Source: Streptomyces tateyamensis (GTDB lineage Bacteria > Actinomycetota > Actinomycetes > Streptomycetales > Streptomycetaceae). From it: 64,000 bases of DNA. Positions 1 through 7,550 of the stretch are shown here, piece by piece. Every line of letters starts with the position of its first letter. Position 1 is the stretch's first letter. The notes under the pieces are model-generated. The model saw only the letters and a program-made list of their open reading frames with translations. It did not search any database and was not told where the DNA came from. The position numbers and the translations under genes are program-made. Location of the stretch: contig NZ_PYBW01000039.1 of the NCBI RefSeq assembly GCF_003205575.1, positions 85,406 to 149,405 of the forward strand, written 5' to 3'.

Positions 1-1
1 G

Positions 2-136
2 GCCAAGCTCGGCAACGGTACCTTCCTGGCCAAGGCCCCGGACGAGGTGATCGCCAAGATCCGCACCCGCCTGGCGAAGGCGGCGGAGGACATTGACCGG
101 ATCAAGGGGCAGCTGGACAAGCTGCCGGTGGAATAG
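2..136 (+). CDS. valS: Valyl-tRNA synthetase, C-terminal end (partial)
   Basis: Only the last 44 codons are in the window; the gene enters from the left edge. The peptide has the ValRS C-terminal coiled-coil arm pattern: a phenylalanine then LAKAP, a DEVIAKIRTRLAKA helix and a closing DRIKGQLDKL helix. In the family this arm packs on tRNA-Val near the active site. The TAG stop is followed by a strong hairpin. Known Streptomyces chromosomes usually carry folC directly after valS; here an oppositely oriented accessory operon follows instead. Whether this is the housekeeping copy or a second valS cannot be told from 44 residues. Confidence 0.85.
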   Translation, partial: AKLGNGTFLAKAPDEVIAKIRTRLAKAAEDIDRIKGQLDKLPVE

Positions 137-152
137 AAGGCACGCTCGATGA

Positions 153-182
153 GGGGGCTCAGATCACGGGATCTGATCCCCC
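153..182. terminator. Hairpin between convergent valS and the minus-strand operon
   Basis: Arms at 153-165 and 170-182 form a 13-bp stem with one mismatch around a 4-base loop. There is no U tract on either side, which is common for actinomycete terminators. It sits 16 bases after the valS stop and can serve both converging units. Confidence 0.6.
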
Positions 183-215
183 ATCGGGCCGTCCGCCCTC
201 GAACCGGGCTACCCG

Positions 216-332
216 TTACGACGAGGAGGGGACCGTACGGCCGGTGACGGCATGTCCCTCAGCCGCCGAGCAGGCCTGCGTGAGACAGGCCTGGACCGGC
301 ACGTACAGGCAGTAGGGCACGTACTCGGCCAT
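216..332 (-). CDS. Possible 38-aa Cys-containing small protein
   Basis: A short open frame after the AlaRS-like gene starts at an ATG (330-332) with a fair Shine-Dalgarno (CAGGAG, six bases away) and ends at 216. The product has cysteines at 8, 16 and 20 and a Ser/Thr-rich tail. The frame stays open upstream into the end of the AlaRS-like gene (to 467), so a longer product is possible. No family is recognised. It could be a genuine small protein at the operon end or chance. Confidence 0.2.
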   Translation of the reverse strand: MAEYVPYCLYVPVQACLTQACSAAEGHAVTGRTVPSSS

Positions 333-415
333 CGGCCGCTCCTGAAAACTGACGGTGTGGGGGATGCTGGTGTCTGCGTCAAGATTCAGCTGCGTCGACT
401 GATACTCGACAGAGA

Positions 416-1387
416 TCAGGACCGGCGAGCCAACTCCCGCTCGATCGTCTGGGTCACCTCCGGCCAAGGCACCTGCATGGCTGACACACTGCTCCAGAAA
501 CCATGACTTTCCCTCACCAGCGCGCTCACCCCCAACGGCGCATCCATCGGCGACACCTCGGTCAGCAGTCGGCGAAGGACTCCGCCGGCGCCTCTCGACG
601 CCGGATGAATCCCGCTGCCCACCATCAGGGTTGCGGTGCGGATGGCATCGAGAGTCTTACTCGGGCAGATGCTGGCGAATGATCCGAAGACCAGATGGGG
701 CCATGACTGCCGGGTGCGGGCCCAGGCGAGCCGTTCGAGTCCGGACCCTAGGTCCACGGCCATGCAGCTCGGATCTATGGCATTCCACAGCAGGACGATG
801 TCTCCGATGGGTAGGTCAATATGCCGAAAGTGCAAGGTGATGCCCTGGACCTCACGACGTGTCCACACGGTTGATCGACCATGAATGGCAAGGTGGCGTG
901 CGTGGAGGCCGATCGAGGAGAGCAGGGAGAGCCAATGATCGAGGATCTCACCGAACTCATCCTGCCTGGCTACTGGTTCAACGCGCGATACGTTGACGAA
1001 TGAGGTCAGGAATCCTTCTCGCAGGTTTCCGCTTGTGTCACGAGCACCAGTAAGTCTGACTACCGGCTGGGGAAGATATCCCCGGCGGAAGACATATGGC
1101 TGACGATCTTTCAGAAGGGGGTCCAGGGCTTGCACTGCGGATATCGTCAGCTCAGTATCGCGACCCCAGCGCAGCGGGAGGGGTCGCGCTCTCGCGACGC
1201 CGTAGGAGTGAAAGCTGGCCTCGATCCGGCACAGAAGTACATTCCAGGGGGTTGGCCTGGTCGGCGGGTGGAACGGTGTACCTCGCTGACGGTGTTCGAG
1301 TCGGAACCGCCCATCCTTGTCGGCCGAGAGCTCCCACTGTGGGCCGAATGAGCCGAGCAAGTCGCTCACGAGGCCTGAGGGCATCAT
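416..1387 (-). CDS. Stand-alone alanyl-tRNA synthetase-like catalytic domain protein
   Basis: This 323-aa protein resembles the class II aminoacylation core of AlaRS without the anticodon/C-Ala and editing domains. Visible marks are LPQPVVRLTG followed by a TSFVNVSR segment (place of the AlaRS motif-2 region), LPIGDIVLLWNAID then VDLGSGLERLAW (motif 3), and IRTATLMVGSGIHP with GAGGVLRRLL, which matches the helix after motif 3 in AlaRS. Its ATG overlaps the stop of the preceding glycosyltransferase gene (ATGA), so translation is coupled. Likely role (inference): activating an amino acid or charging a tRNA or other carrier in the operon's pathway. It is far too short (normal ~880 aa) to be the housekeeping AlaRS. 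Confidence 0.75.
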   Translation of the reverse strand: MMPSGLVSDLLGSFGPQWELSADKDGRFRLEHRQRGTPFHPPTRPTPWNVLLCRIEASFHSYGVARARPLPLRWGRDTELTISAVQALDPLLKDRQPYVFRRGYLPQPVVRLTGARDTSGNLREGFLTSFVNVSRVEPVARQDEFGEILDHWLSLLSSIGLHARHLAIHGRSTVWTRREVQGITLHFRHIDLPIGDIVLLWNAIDPSCMAVDLGSGLERLAWARTRQSWPHLVFGSFASICPSKTLDAIRTATLMVGSGIHPASRGAGGVLRRLLTEVSPMDAPLGVSALVRESHGFWSSVSAMQVPWPEVTQTIERELARRS

Positions 1388-2403
1388 GAATCGGCGGCGA
1401 GTACGCGGAAGTGACGCTCGGGGTCGAACCGCTGCAAGCCGATCTCCTGCACGTCAGCCGCGTTGAGTGTGAGGCAGCGTTCGATCGCGCCAGCCAACTG
1501 TCTTGCCGCGACTTCGTCATCATCCTCAGGTGCTACTCGGGCAATGGCTCCGGTATTCGAGCACAGCGCAGCGTCCGCGCAGGTCCCGTCACGCCAGCCG
1601 ATCGCGGCAACGGGTGTGCCGGTGCGCAGAGATTCCCCGAATACGGCGGCGCCGGCTTCCACGTAGTCGCGCGCGCAGGTGTAGACGTACGTCGCCGCTC
1701 GGGAGAATGCGGAAGTCTTGGCCGAGCCGCCCAGCTCACCGGTCAAGGTGACGTGTTCTGCAGCGAAGAGCGCTGCGTGGCGTTGCAGGTAGCCACGGTC
1801 GAAGACGGGCCCCACGATGCTGATCCGTCGGCCGAGCAGCTGAGCGGCGCGGACGGCGAGGTGCGGCGCCTTCTGTTGGTCGATCCGGCCCAGCCAGACG
1901 AGGTCACGGCCGGGCACGGCTGGTGGCTCGACCTCGCCAAGGCCGAGATGGACGGCAAGCTCCTGTGCTGGGCTGTGAGTTCGGTAGCGCGCGGTCATCT
2001 CAGGCGAGTAGCAGTACAGACGGGACCGGGTGCCGTCAAAGGCATCGGGCGTGTGTTGGAAGGTCGGCGAATGCTGGAACGTGGCGATATCGCAGTCGAG
2101 CACGTCCCAAGTCCGGCGCCACGCCGGAACGGACGGATACTCATGACCGACGACAACCAAGTCATATTTGCTGCCGACCAGTTCACGCGTCTGTCGGTCA
2201 CCCGGCCGGAGGCCCTCGAAGCGAACGGGACGGATGGTCCAGTTCTCTCCCAGGTCGCTCCTCCAGCCGGGGCCGAGGAGGTGTACGTCGGCGCCTGCGG
2301 CTCTGGCGCCTTCCGCTGCTGCCCAGAGCCAGCGTTCGATCCCGCCGTAACCGGCGGGCGGGAAGGTGTATTTGCTAGGGAAGTCGCAGACGCCGACTAA
2401 CAC
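1384..2403 (-). CDS. GT4-like glycosyltransferase
   Basis: 339 aa with two Rossmann halves. The N-terminal half has the FPPAGYGGIERWLW acceptor-side loop typical of GT4 enzymes. The C-terminal half has LVWLGRIDQQKAPHLAVRAA (donor-binding region) and a VFGESLRTGTPVAA segment in place of the EX7E motif. It would move a sugar from a nucleotide donor to an unknown acceptor in the cytoplasm. The start is a GTG directly after the serS TAA, with GGAGG five bases upstream inside the serS end. Family is clear; substrate is not. Confidence 0.8.
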   Translation of the reverse strand: MLVGVCDFPSKYTFPPAGYGGIERWLWAAAEGARAAGADVHLLGPGWRSDLGENWTIRPVRFEGLRPGDRQTRELVGSKYDLVVVGHEYPSVPAWRRTWDVLDCDIATFQHSPTFQHTPDAFDGTRSRLYCYSPEMTARYRTHSPAQELAVHLGLGEVEPPAVPGRDLVWLGRIDQQKAPHLAVRAAQLLGRRISIVGPVFDRGYLQRHAALFAAEHVTLTGELGGSAKTSAFSRAATYVYTCARDYVEAGAAVFGESLRTGTPVAAIGWRDGTCADAALCSNTGAIARVAPEDDDEVAARQLAGAIERCLTLNAADVQEIGLQRFDPERHFRVLAADS

Positions 2404-3696
2404 TTATGCCTCCGTTGTTCCGTCCGCCGCGATTCGGCGGAATCCGAGGTAGGGCACCAGGGCCTCAGGCAGGACGACCGATCCGTCGTGCTGCTGCCCC
2501 TGCTCGAGCAGAGCCGCCAGGGTGCGGCCGATGGGCAGACCGGAGCCGTTGAGGGTGGCGACCGGCTTGGTCTTGCCGTGCTCGTCACGGGTGCGGATCC
2601 CTGCTCGGCGGGCCTGGAAGACACCGGTGTCCGAGCAGGAGGAGATCTCGCGATAGGTCTGCTGGCTGGGCAGCCAGACCTCGATGTCATAGGTGATCTG
2701 GGCGGAGAAGCCCAGGTCGCCGGCGGCGAGCTGAACGACCCGGTAAGCCAGGCCAAGCTCCTTCAGACAGGCCTCGGCGTGCCCGAGCATCTTCTCCAGC
2801 TCGGCCTGCGAGTCCTTCGGGTCACAGATGCGGACCATCTCGACCTTGGAGAACTGGTGCTGGCGCAAGATTCCGCGGGTGTCACGGCCGTACGAGCCGG
2901 CTTCCGAGCGGAAGCAGGGGGTGTAGGCGGTGAGGGCCAGCGGCAGGTCGGCGGGCGGAATGATCTCGTCCGCGTAGAGGTTGGTGAGCGGGACCTCGGC
3001 GGTCGGGATCAGGAAGAGCTCGCGGTCGCCCATGCTCGTCGCGAAGAGGTCCTCCTCGAACTTCGGCAGTTGGCCGGTGCCCGTCATGGTCTGACGGGTG
3101 ACCAGGTAAGGCACCGAATGCTCGGTGTAGCCGTGCCGCTTCGTGTGCAGGTCCAGGAAGAGCGCGGCGAGAGCACGCTCGATGGCAGCGCCGGCGCCTC
3201 GAACTACACTGAATCGCGAGCCGGAGAGCTTGCTTGCCCGCCCGAAGTCCAGGATGCCGAGAGCCTCACCGAGGTCCACGTGGTCCTTGGGCTCGAAGGA
3301 GAAGGACTGCGGAGCGCCGACCCTGCGCAGCTCGACGGCGTGCTCGTCGGAGTCCCCCTCCGGGGTGCTGTCGAGCGGGAGGTTCGGGACGGTGAGCAGG
3401 AGGTTACGGAGCTCGGTCTGAGCCTGCTCCTGCTCGACCTCGGCCGAGCGGATCAGCTCCTTGATCTCGCGCGCCCGCTCCTTCAACGCCCCTGTGTCCT
3501 CGCCCTGGCGAGCAGCGTGTTGGACGTCCTGGGCTACGCGCTTGGTCTCGGCCCGCAGTTCGTCAACCCGGAGGATGAGTTGGGATCGACGGGACTGGAG
3601 GGACTCCAACGCAGAAAGATCCAGGGTGTAGCCGCGGCGGGCGAGGCGGCGGACCGCCTCCGGGCCCATCTCGATGAGGGCGCGGGGATCATGCAT
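2404..3696 (-). CDS. serS: Seryl-tRNA synthetase (probable second, pathway copy)
   Basis: 430 aa, full length. Residues ~1-110 form the N-terminal tRNA-binding coiled coil. The class II core follows with motif 2 (FRSEAGSYGRDTRG, then QFSKVEMV) and motif 3 (NGSGLPIGRTLAALLE). All visible catalytic motifs are intact, so it should make Ser-tRNA. The ATG at 3694-3696 follows AGGAGGAG and overlaps the phosphatase gene by 8 bases. Position inside an operon of MAT, kinase, phosphatase and AlaRS-like genes is unlike the housekeeping serS setting. Extra SerRS copies in actinomycetes are known either to supply Ser-tRNA to biosynthesis (valanimycin) or to give self-resistance (albomycin). Confidence 0.9.
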   Translation of the reverse strand: MHDPRALIEMGPEAVRRLARRGYTLDLSALESLQSRRSQLILRVDELRAETKRVAQDVQHAARQGEDTGALKERAREIKELIRSAEVEQEQAQTELRNLLLTVPNLPLDSTPEGDSDEHAVELRRVGAPQSFSFEPKDHVDLGEALGILDFGRASKLSGSRFSVVRGAGAAIERALAALFLDLHTKRHGYTEHSVPYLVTRQTMTGTGQLPKFEEDLFATSMGDRELFLIPTAEVPLTNLYADEIIPPADLPLALTAYTPCFRSEAGSYGRDTRGILRQHQFSKVEMVRICDPKDSQAELEKMLGHAEACLKELGLAYRVVQLAAGDLGFSAQITYDIEVWLPSQQTYREISSCSDTGVFQARRAGIRTRDEHGKTKPVATLNGSGLPIGRTLAALLEQGQQHDGSVVLPEALVPYLGFRRIAADGTTEA

Positions 3697-4396
3697 GGGA
3701 GTTCTTCTCCTCCTGCTGGACGGGTAGTCCATCGAAGGTAGCAAGGACGCGCTCGTCCTCCAGCCGCATAATCCAGCGCCCCGCCGCCACAGTGTCCCTC
3801 TCCTCCGCTTCAAGGGCTTCGAAGAGGATCGATGTCATAGCTTCGAGCTCGGCATCTGTGATCTTGATCAGGTAGAGGCAGGGCACTTCATCGAAGAAGA
3901 GCGGCAGAGCCGGGACGATCCCGTCGAGAGTGCGCCCCAGCCAGCGCAGTACGGAAGACAGCAGTCCGTGCGCGACCACCAACCTCGGTGAGGGCGACGC
4001 GGTGGTGCGCAGCAGCCCGACGAGCATCCGCCGGATCGCCTGACGCTGGGACTCGCGGGCACCGGGCGGGCATTCCCATGGGCCTTCCACCACCAGCCAC
4101 CGCGCATACGCAGTGTAGGGGCCACCCTCGAACTGTCCGTAGTCCAGTTCATCGAGGGCCGGCTCAACGTTGACGGACGTGTCTGCGCCGCCCATCAGGC
4201 GACGAGCAGTCTCGCTCGTCCGGGCGAACGAGGATACGACCCAGCCCTCCGGTTCGATGGCGCTGATGATGCCTGCACCAGTACGGCAGCTGACCTGCCC
4301 AGCCGTATCGAGCGGAAGCTCAACGGTCGGGTCACCGTTGACCCGGTGGTCGGCGCTGTACTGGGTGCTGGCATGACGTAGGAGATAGGTCGTCAT
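3689..4396 (-). CDS. Histidine phosphatase family protein
   Basis: 235 aa. It opens with MTTYLLRHAST, the RHxxT phosphohistidine loop of the phosphoglycerate-mutase-like superfamily. LDELDYGQFEGG follows the usual acid-proton-donor pattern, and VVAHGLLSSVLRW is the second catalytic histidine motif. A small-metabolite phosphatase role is likely. The ATG overlaps the stop of the phosphotransferase gene (ATGA). Pairing a phosphatase with a kinase in one operon suggests a phosphorylated intermediate or protecting phosphate. Confidence 0.8.
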   Translation of the reverse strand: MTTYLLRHASTQYSADHRVNGDPTVELPLDTAGQVSCRTGAGIISAIEPEGWVVSSFARTSETARRLMGGADTSVNVEPALDELDYGQFEGGPYTAYARWLVVEGPWECPPGARESQRQAIRRMLVGLLRTTASPSPRLVVAHGLLSSVLRWLGRTLDGIVPALPLFFDEVPCLYLIKITDAELEAMTSILFEALEAEERDTVAAGRWIMRLEDERVLATFDGLPVQQEEKNSHA

Positions 4397-5349
4397 GTCG
4401 TGCGCCACTCCTGGACGACGGTAAGACCGAGGTCCCCTGCCAACCCGGCGATCACATGCTCCATCACGGACACACGGTCGTCTTCCACTTCGCGGTAGTA
4501 CAGGAGGCCGTCCACACACAGGGCAAGGCTCCAGCGGCGTAGCCGGCGTGGATCGAGGCCGGCGGTCCTGACGGCGATCTCGAAGCGGGCTCGGGTACCA
4601 CGCCCGAGGTCGTAGTAGACGGTCCAGAAGGCCCAGTCGAAGATCTGGTCGCCGACCATCGGCAGGGGATCGGCGAGAACGGGGTTCCTCTCACGGTCGA
4701 ACAGGACGTTCTCCCGGTAGATATCCGCATGGAGGACTACCGCTCCTACCGGGTCCTGGCGCAGCTGCTCGACCAGTCTCTGTCCGAGCGCCGCGCCGTC
4801 GAGGGGCGGCCGGGGGCCTTGTAGTTCCATGCGCCGCCGCACCCGGGGCAGCATCTCGTCCGCGAGGAAGTCCCCGAGGCGGGGCAGCGCGGGGTGGTGG
4901 GAGCCCGGCGCTTGGCCGAGGGCGTGCAGCCGAGCAAGGGCGTCGGCCACCACGGAGTACTCGTCCGCCCCCGGCGGCGCAGAGCCTCCAGGCTCGGTGC
5001 CGACCAGCTCCAACGCCGCGATACCTAGGTCATCGGCCTGGTGGAGCACCCTCACGGCCGGTCCGCCGACCCAGAGCGCGAGGGCGATCACCTCGTTGCG
5101 GTACCGCTTGTCCTCCGGCCATGCCTTGAGCAGAATCGTGCGTCCGTTGCTCCGCTCATGCGTGACCATCAGCAGCGAGGCGTGGCCTGCATCGTGGTAG
5201 CGGTCCAGTATCAGCCCCCAGCGCTGCGCCGCTTTGACGAACAGCTCTGGGGCTCGGGCCAGCCAGCTGTACACTCCGGGACCATAGTGATCCCGGAGGC
5301 GGTGCCATGCACTGCGCGGGGGCACGAAGGGCTTTACCGTCGCCCGCAT
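4393..5349 (-). CDS. APH-like phosphotransferase
   Basis: 318 aa with the aminoglycoside phosphotransferase/choline kinase fold. The N-lobe carries RTILLKAWPE (probable ATP-binding lysine). The C-lobe has VVLHADIYRENVLFD, matching the HxDxxxxN catalytic loop, then VLADPLPMVGDQIFDWAFW with the metal-binding aspartate. Start ATG overlaps the MAT stop (TGATG). The family phosphorylates small hydroxylated molecules; the substrate here is unknown. Resistance to an internal product is possible, a biosynthetic step equally so. Confidence 0.75.
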   Translation of the reverse strand: MRATVKPFVPPRSAWHRLRDHYGPGVYSWLARAPELFVKAAQRWGLILDRYHDAGHASLLMVTHERSNGRTILLKAWPEDKRYRNEVIALALWVGGPAVRVLHQADDLGIAALELVGTEPGGSAPPGADEYSVVADALARLHALGQAPGSHHPALPRLGDFLADEMLPRVRRRMELQGPRPPLDGAALGQRLVEQLRQDPVGAVVLHADIYRENVLFDRERNPVLADPLPMVGDQIFDWAFWTVYYDLGRGTRARFEIAVRTAGLDPRRLRRWSLALCVDGLLYYREVEDDRVSVMEHVIAGLAGDLGLTVVQEWRTT

Positions 5350-6599
5350 CAGCTGAGCCGGACGCCGCGGTGGACCAGTTCGTCCGTCAGCTCCGGGAAG
5401 CTGCCGAGCGCCAATGCGACTTGTGCCTGCACCTTTGCGATCTCCGGGGTCCCAGCCGCGAGCCGGACCAGCACCTTCCAGGGCTGGTCGAGACGCTGCC
5501 CGGTCGCGCTGACGAGATGGACCTCGGCGTAGCTGCCGGTCTCCTCGTACAGGCGCTGGGCCAGTCGGGTCGCGGCCAGATTGTACAGCTTCCCGACGTG
5601 GTAGACGGGGTTCTTGCCGCTTGCGCCTTCCAGGTTCATCGGGCGGAGCGGGGTGATCAGGCCGTTGACCCGGTTGCCGCGGCCGACGACCCCCTCGTCT
5701 CCCGACTCGATGGAGCTGCCGGTGTAGGTCAGATACAGCTCGTCCTTCTCCGGGACGTCACGGGCGTTGAGGAGGAAGGTGATGTCGACTCCGGGGAGGT
5801 GCTGCTCCGCGAACCTGGTGCACTCGGCCATGACCTCCTTCGTGTTGGCGAGGTACGCGGTGCGGTCGGGTACGTGGTCGGACTTCTGCGGGACGCACAG
5901 GATTGCCTCGGCCCTGGCGCCGTCGAAATGACCCATCAGCTTCACGTCCGAGCCGCACCACGGGTTGGCCCTGGTGAACTCGCTAATGCCGGAGAGGTGG
6001 TTGACCAGCGCATGGGAGAACGCCTCGAACGGGGCCATCGGCGCCCAGCCAGTGCCGAGCGAGGTGTCGTTGGCGAGCAGGACACGGCGCTCGCGCAGGT
6101 CATCCACCGAGCGGGGGGCGAACCAGCGAGACCGGTCCGTGCCGCCCCCGTCGGTGACGACCGCGCCCGGACTGGGGTTGCTGGTGATGTTGAAGACTAG
6201 GTCGAGGTGGCCGGCGACCTCGGGCAGCCGCTCCTGGAAGAAGGCCAGGACGGCCTGCTCGGCCAGCTCTCGCACCGGGATGTCCTTGCCCCCGCAGGCG
6301 TAGGCCGCGCGGCCGTTGAGCAGGACCTTGACCGGTGCAGTCATTCGGCCGGCCCCGTAGCGGACTTCACAGGAGCCACCGAGCAGCGCGAGCTTGTCGA
6401 AGTTGTGGTGAAGAACGGCGCCGAAGCGGTCGAGTGTGTAACGGCTGTAGGTGCGGGAGAGCTCCTCGGCCAGGTGATCGGCGAGGGTGTCCGGGTGACC
6501 GAGGCCCTTGCGCTCCAACAGGACGAGATCGGTAGGGCACGGGCGCCCGGTCTCGATGGTGATGCTGCTGTTCTGCACGGTGGTGCTGACGCGTTGCAT
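5349..6599 (-). CDS. Methionine adenosyltransferase, archaeal type
   Basis: 416 aa. The sequence follows archaeal/MetK2-type MAT (COG1812) rather than bacterial Met[32 protein letters not shown], a [10 protein letters not shown] segment, and the signature [15 protein letters not shown] followed by [17 protein letters not shown]. It should make S-adenosylmethionine from methionine and ATP. It is the first intact gene of the overlapping operon and overlaps the phosphotransferase start. Streptomyces normally uses bacterial MetK for housekeeping, so this is probably a pathway-specific SAM or SAM-analogue source acquired by transfer. Confidence 0.85.
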   Translation of the reverse strand: MQRVSTTVQNSSITIETGRPCPTDLVLLERKGLGHPDTLADHLAEELSRTYSRYTLDRFGAVLHHNFDKLALLGGSCEVRYGAGRMTAPVKVLLNGRAAYACGGKDIPVRELAEQAVLAFFQERLPEVAGHLDLVFNITSNPSPGAVVTDGGGTDRSRWFAPRSVDDLRERRVLLANDTSLGTGWAPMAPFEAFSHALVNHLSGISEFTRANPWCGSDVKLMGHFDGARAEAILCVPQKSDHVPDRTAYLANTKEVMAECTRFAEQHLPGVDITFLLNARDVPEKDELYLTYTGSSIESGDEGVVGRGNRVNGLITPLRPMNLEGASGKNPVYHVGKLYNLAATRLAQRLYEETGSYAEVHLVSATGQRLDQPWKVLVRLAAGTPEIAKVQAQVALALGSFPELTDELVHRGVRLS

Positions 6600-6799
6600 G
6601 GCGGTCCTCCAAGTCGAAGTAGTGCTGTCGGTTGAAGCCGGGGTCCATCCGCTTCATCTTGGTGTCGACGATCTTCAGTGCGGCGTCCTCGAACCGCTGT
6701 GTGATCCGGCTGGCTGGCCAGGCTGTGGCCCACCGCATCGGGCTGAAGGAGGGCGAGCGCATGTTCCCGCTTGAACCTGGCTCTCGGTCTCTTGCTCAC
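6597..6799 (-). pseudogene. Frameshifted N-terminal fragment of nucleoside diphosphate kinase
   Basis: Two minus-strand frames together give the start of an NDK: HALALLQPDAV in one frame (6721-6799), then RFEDAALKIVDTKMKRM and HYFDLEDRH in the next (about 6597-6700). Intact NDKs read this continuously and have ~135-170 residues. Here a frame change occurs around 6700-6735 and the remainder, including the catalytic-histidine region, is missing because the MAT gene begins. Likely a decayed former first gene of the MAT operon; GTG at 6799 is a guess for its start. Confidence 0.6.
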
Positions 6800-6891
6800 T
6801 TTGTGCTTGCTGATCGAGCAATCTGACGGTCCGTCGGATCCCTGACGCTGAGACTTCCCGTGCGAGTGAACCGGTTTTGGACCGCTCAAGA

Positions 6892-7365
6892 TCAGATAGC
6901 CAGGAGGCCCCAGACGACTTTCGCGGCGCCTCTGCGTTGCCAGCCCCAGGCTGACGTGAGGGCCTCCACGATGAGCAAGCCGCGGCCGCGCTCATCGCCT
7001 AGGCCGCTCTGGCGGCACCGGGGAGCACCTGCCGACTGGTCCACAACTTCGATCAGAAGGCTGCTACCGGCTTGCTCCACGGTGATCTCGACACGCTCTT
7101 CGGGACGGGAAGCCGCCAGGGCATTGGCAACGAGCTCGCTCAGGACCAGTTCGAGGTCATCCAGCAGGTCGACGGAGATGCGCCCCGCGAAGTGGTCATG
7201 GACTCGTCGCCGAGTTGCGGCAACTGCGGAGGCATGGGGGCGGACGACGCAGGTGAGAGTGTCGAGGACAGCGCCAGGCTGGTCGATGTGGGCCAGCCTG
7301 AAGCAGCGTCCGGTGATGCTGCTGGTCGGTGCTGTCGTCGCCGCAGCGGGCTCACGACTGTCCAC
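6892..7365 (-). CDS. ATP-binding anti-sigma-factor-type protein (HATPase_c_2)
   Basis: About 157 aa from the GTG at 7363-7365, chosen for a GAGG seven bases upstream and because the family is usually 130-160 aa; an ATG at 7485 would give 197 aa. The GHKL fold is visible as DLELVLSELVANALAAS (N box), VVDQSAG (G1) and ERGRGLLIVEALTSAWGW (G2). Such proteins in Streptomyces are SpoIIAB/RsbW-like serine kinases or regulatory ATPases that bind sigma or anti-anti-sigma factors. It lies between the MAT operon and a divergent peptidase; no partner sigma factor is adjacent. Confidence 0.75.
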   Translation of the reverse strand: MDSREPAAATTAPTSSITGRCFRLAHIDQPGAVLDTLTCVVRPHASAVAATRRRVHDHFAGRISVDLLDDLELVLSELVANALAASRPEERVEITVEQAGSSLLIEVVDQSAGAPRCRQSGLGDERGRGLLIVEALTSAWGWQRRGAAKVVWGLLAI

Positions 7366-7550
7366 GGACACACCTCGCCCTATGTCGGATGGTGGTTGGC
7401 GGCCCTCATCGGCCGACACTTCAAGGCTGACGGCTCGGCAGGTTGCAGGCGAGTACCCGGATGCGGACAGGACGGTTGTCCGCATCGCTGGTTACCTGGC
7501 CGGGGTACCGTCAGAGATCGGCAACAGTCCGTCAGAATCGCGAGGATCGA

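Noticed and set aside
137..6799. Treating the first operon as an albomycin-type or valanimycin-type cluster
   Set aside because: Only the SerRS is shared. None of the marker biosynthetic genes of those clusters is seen.
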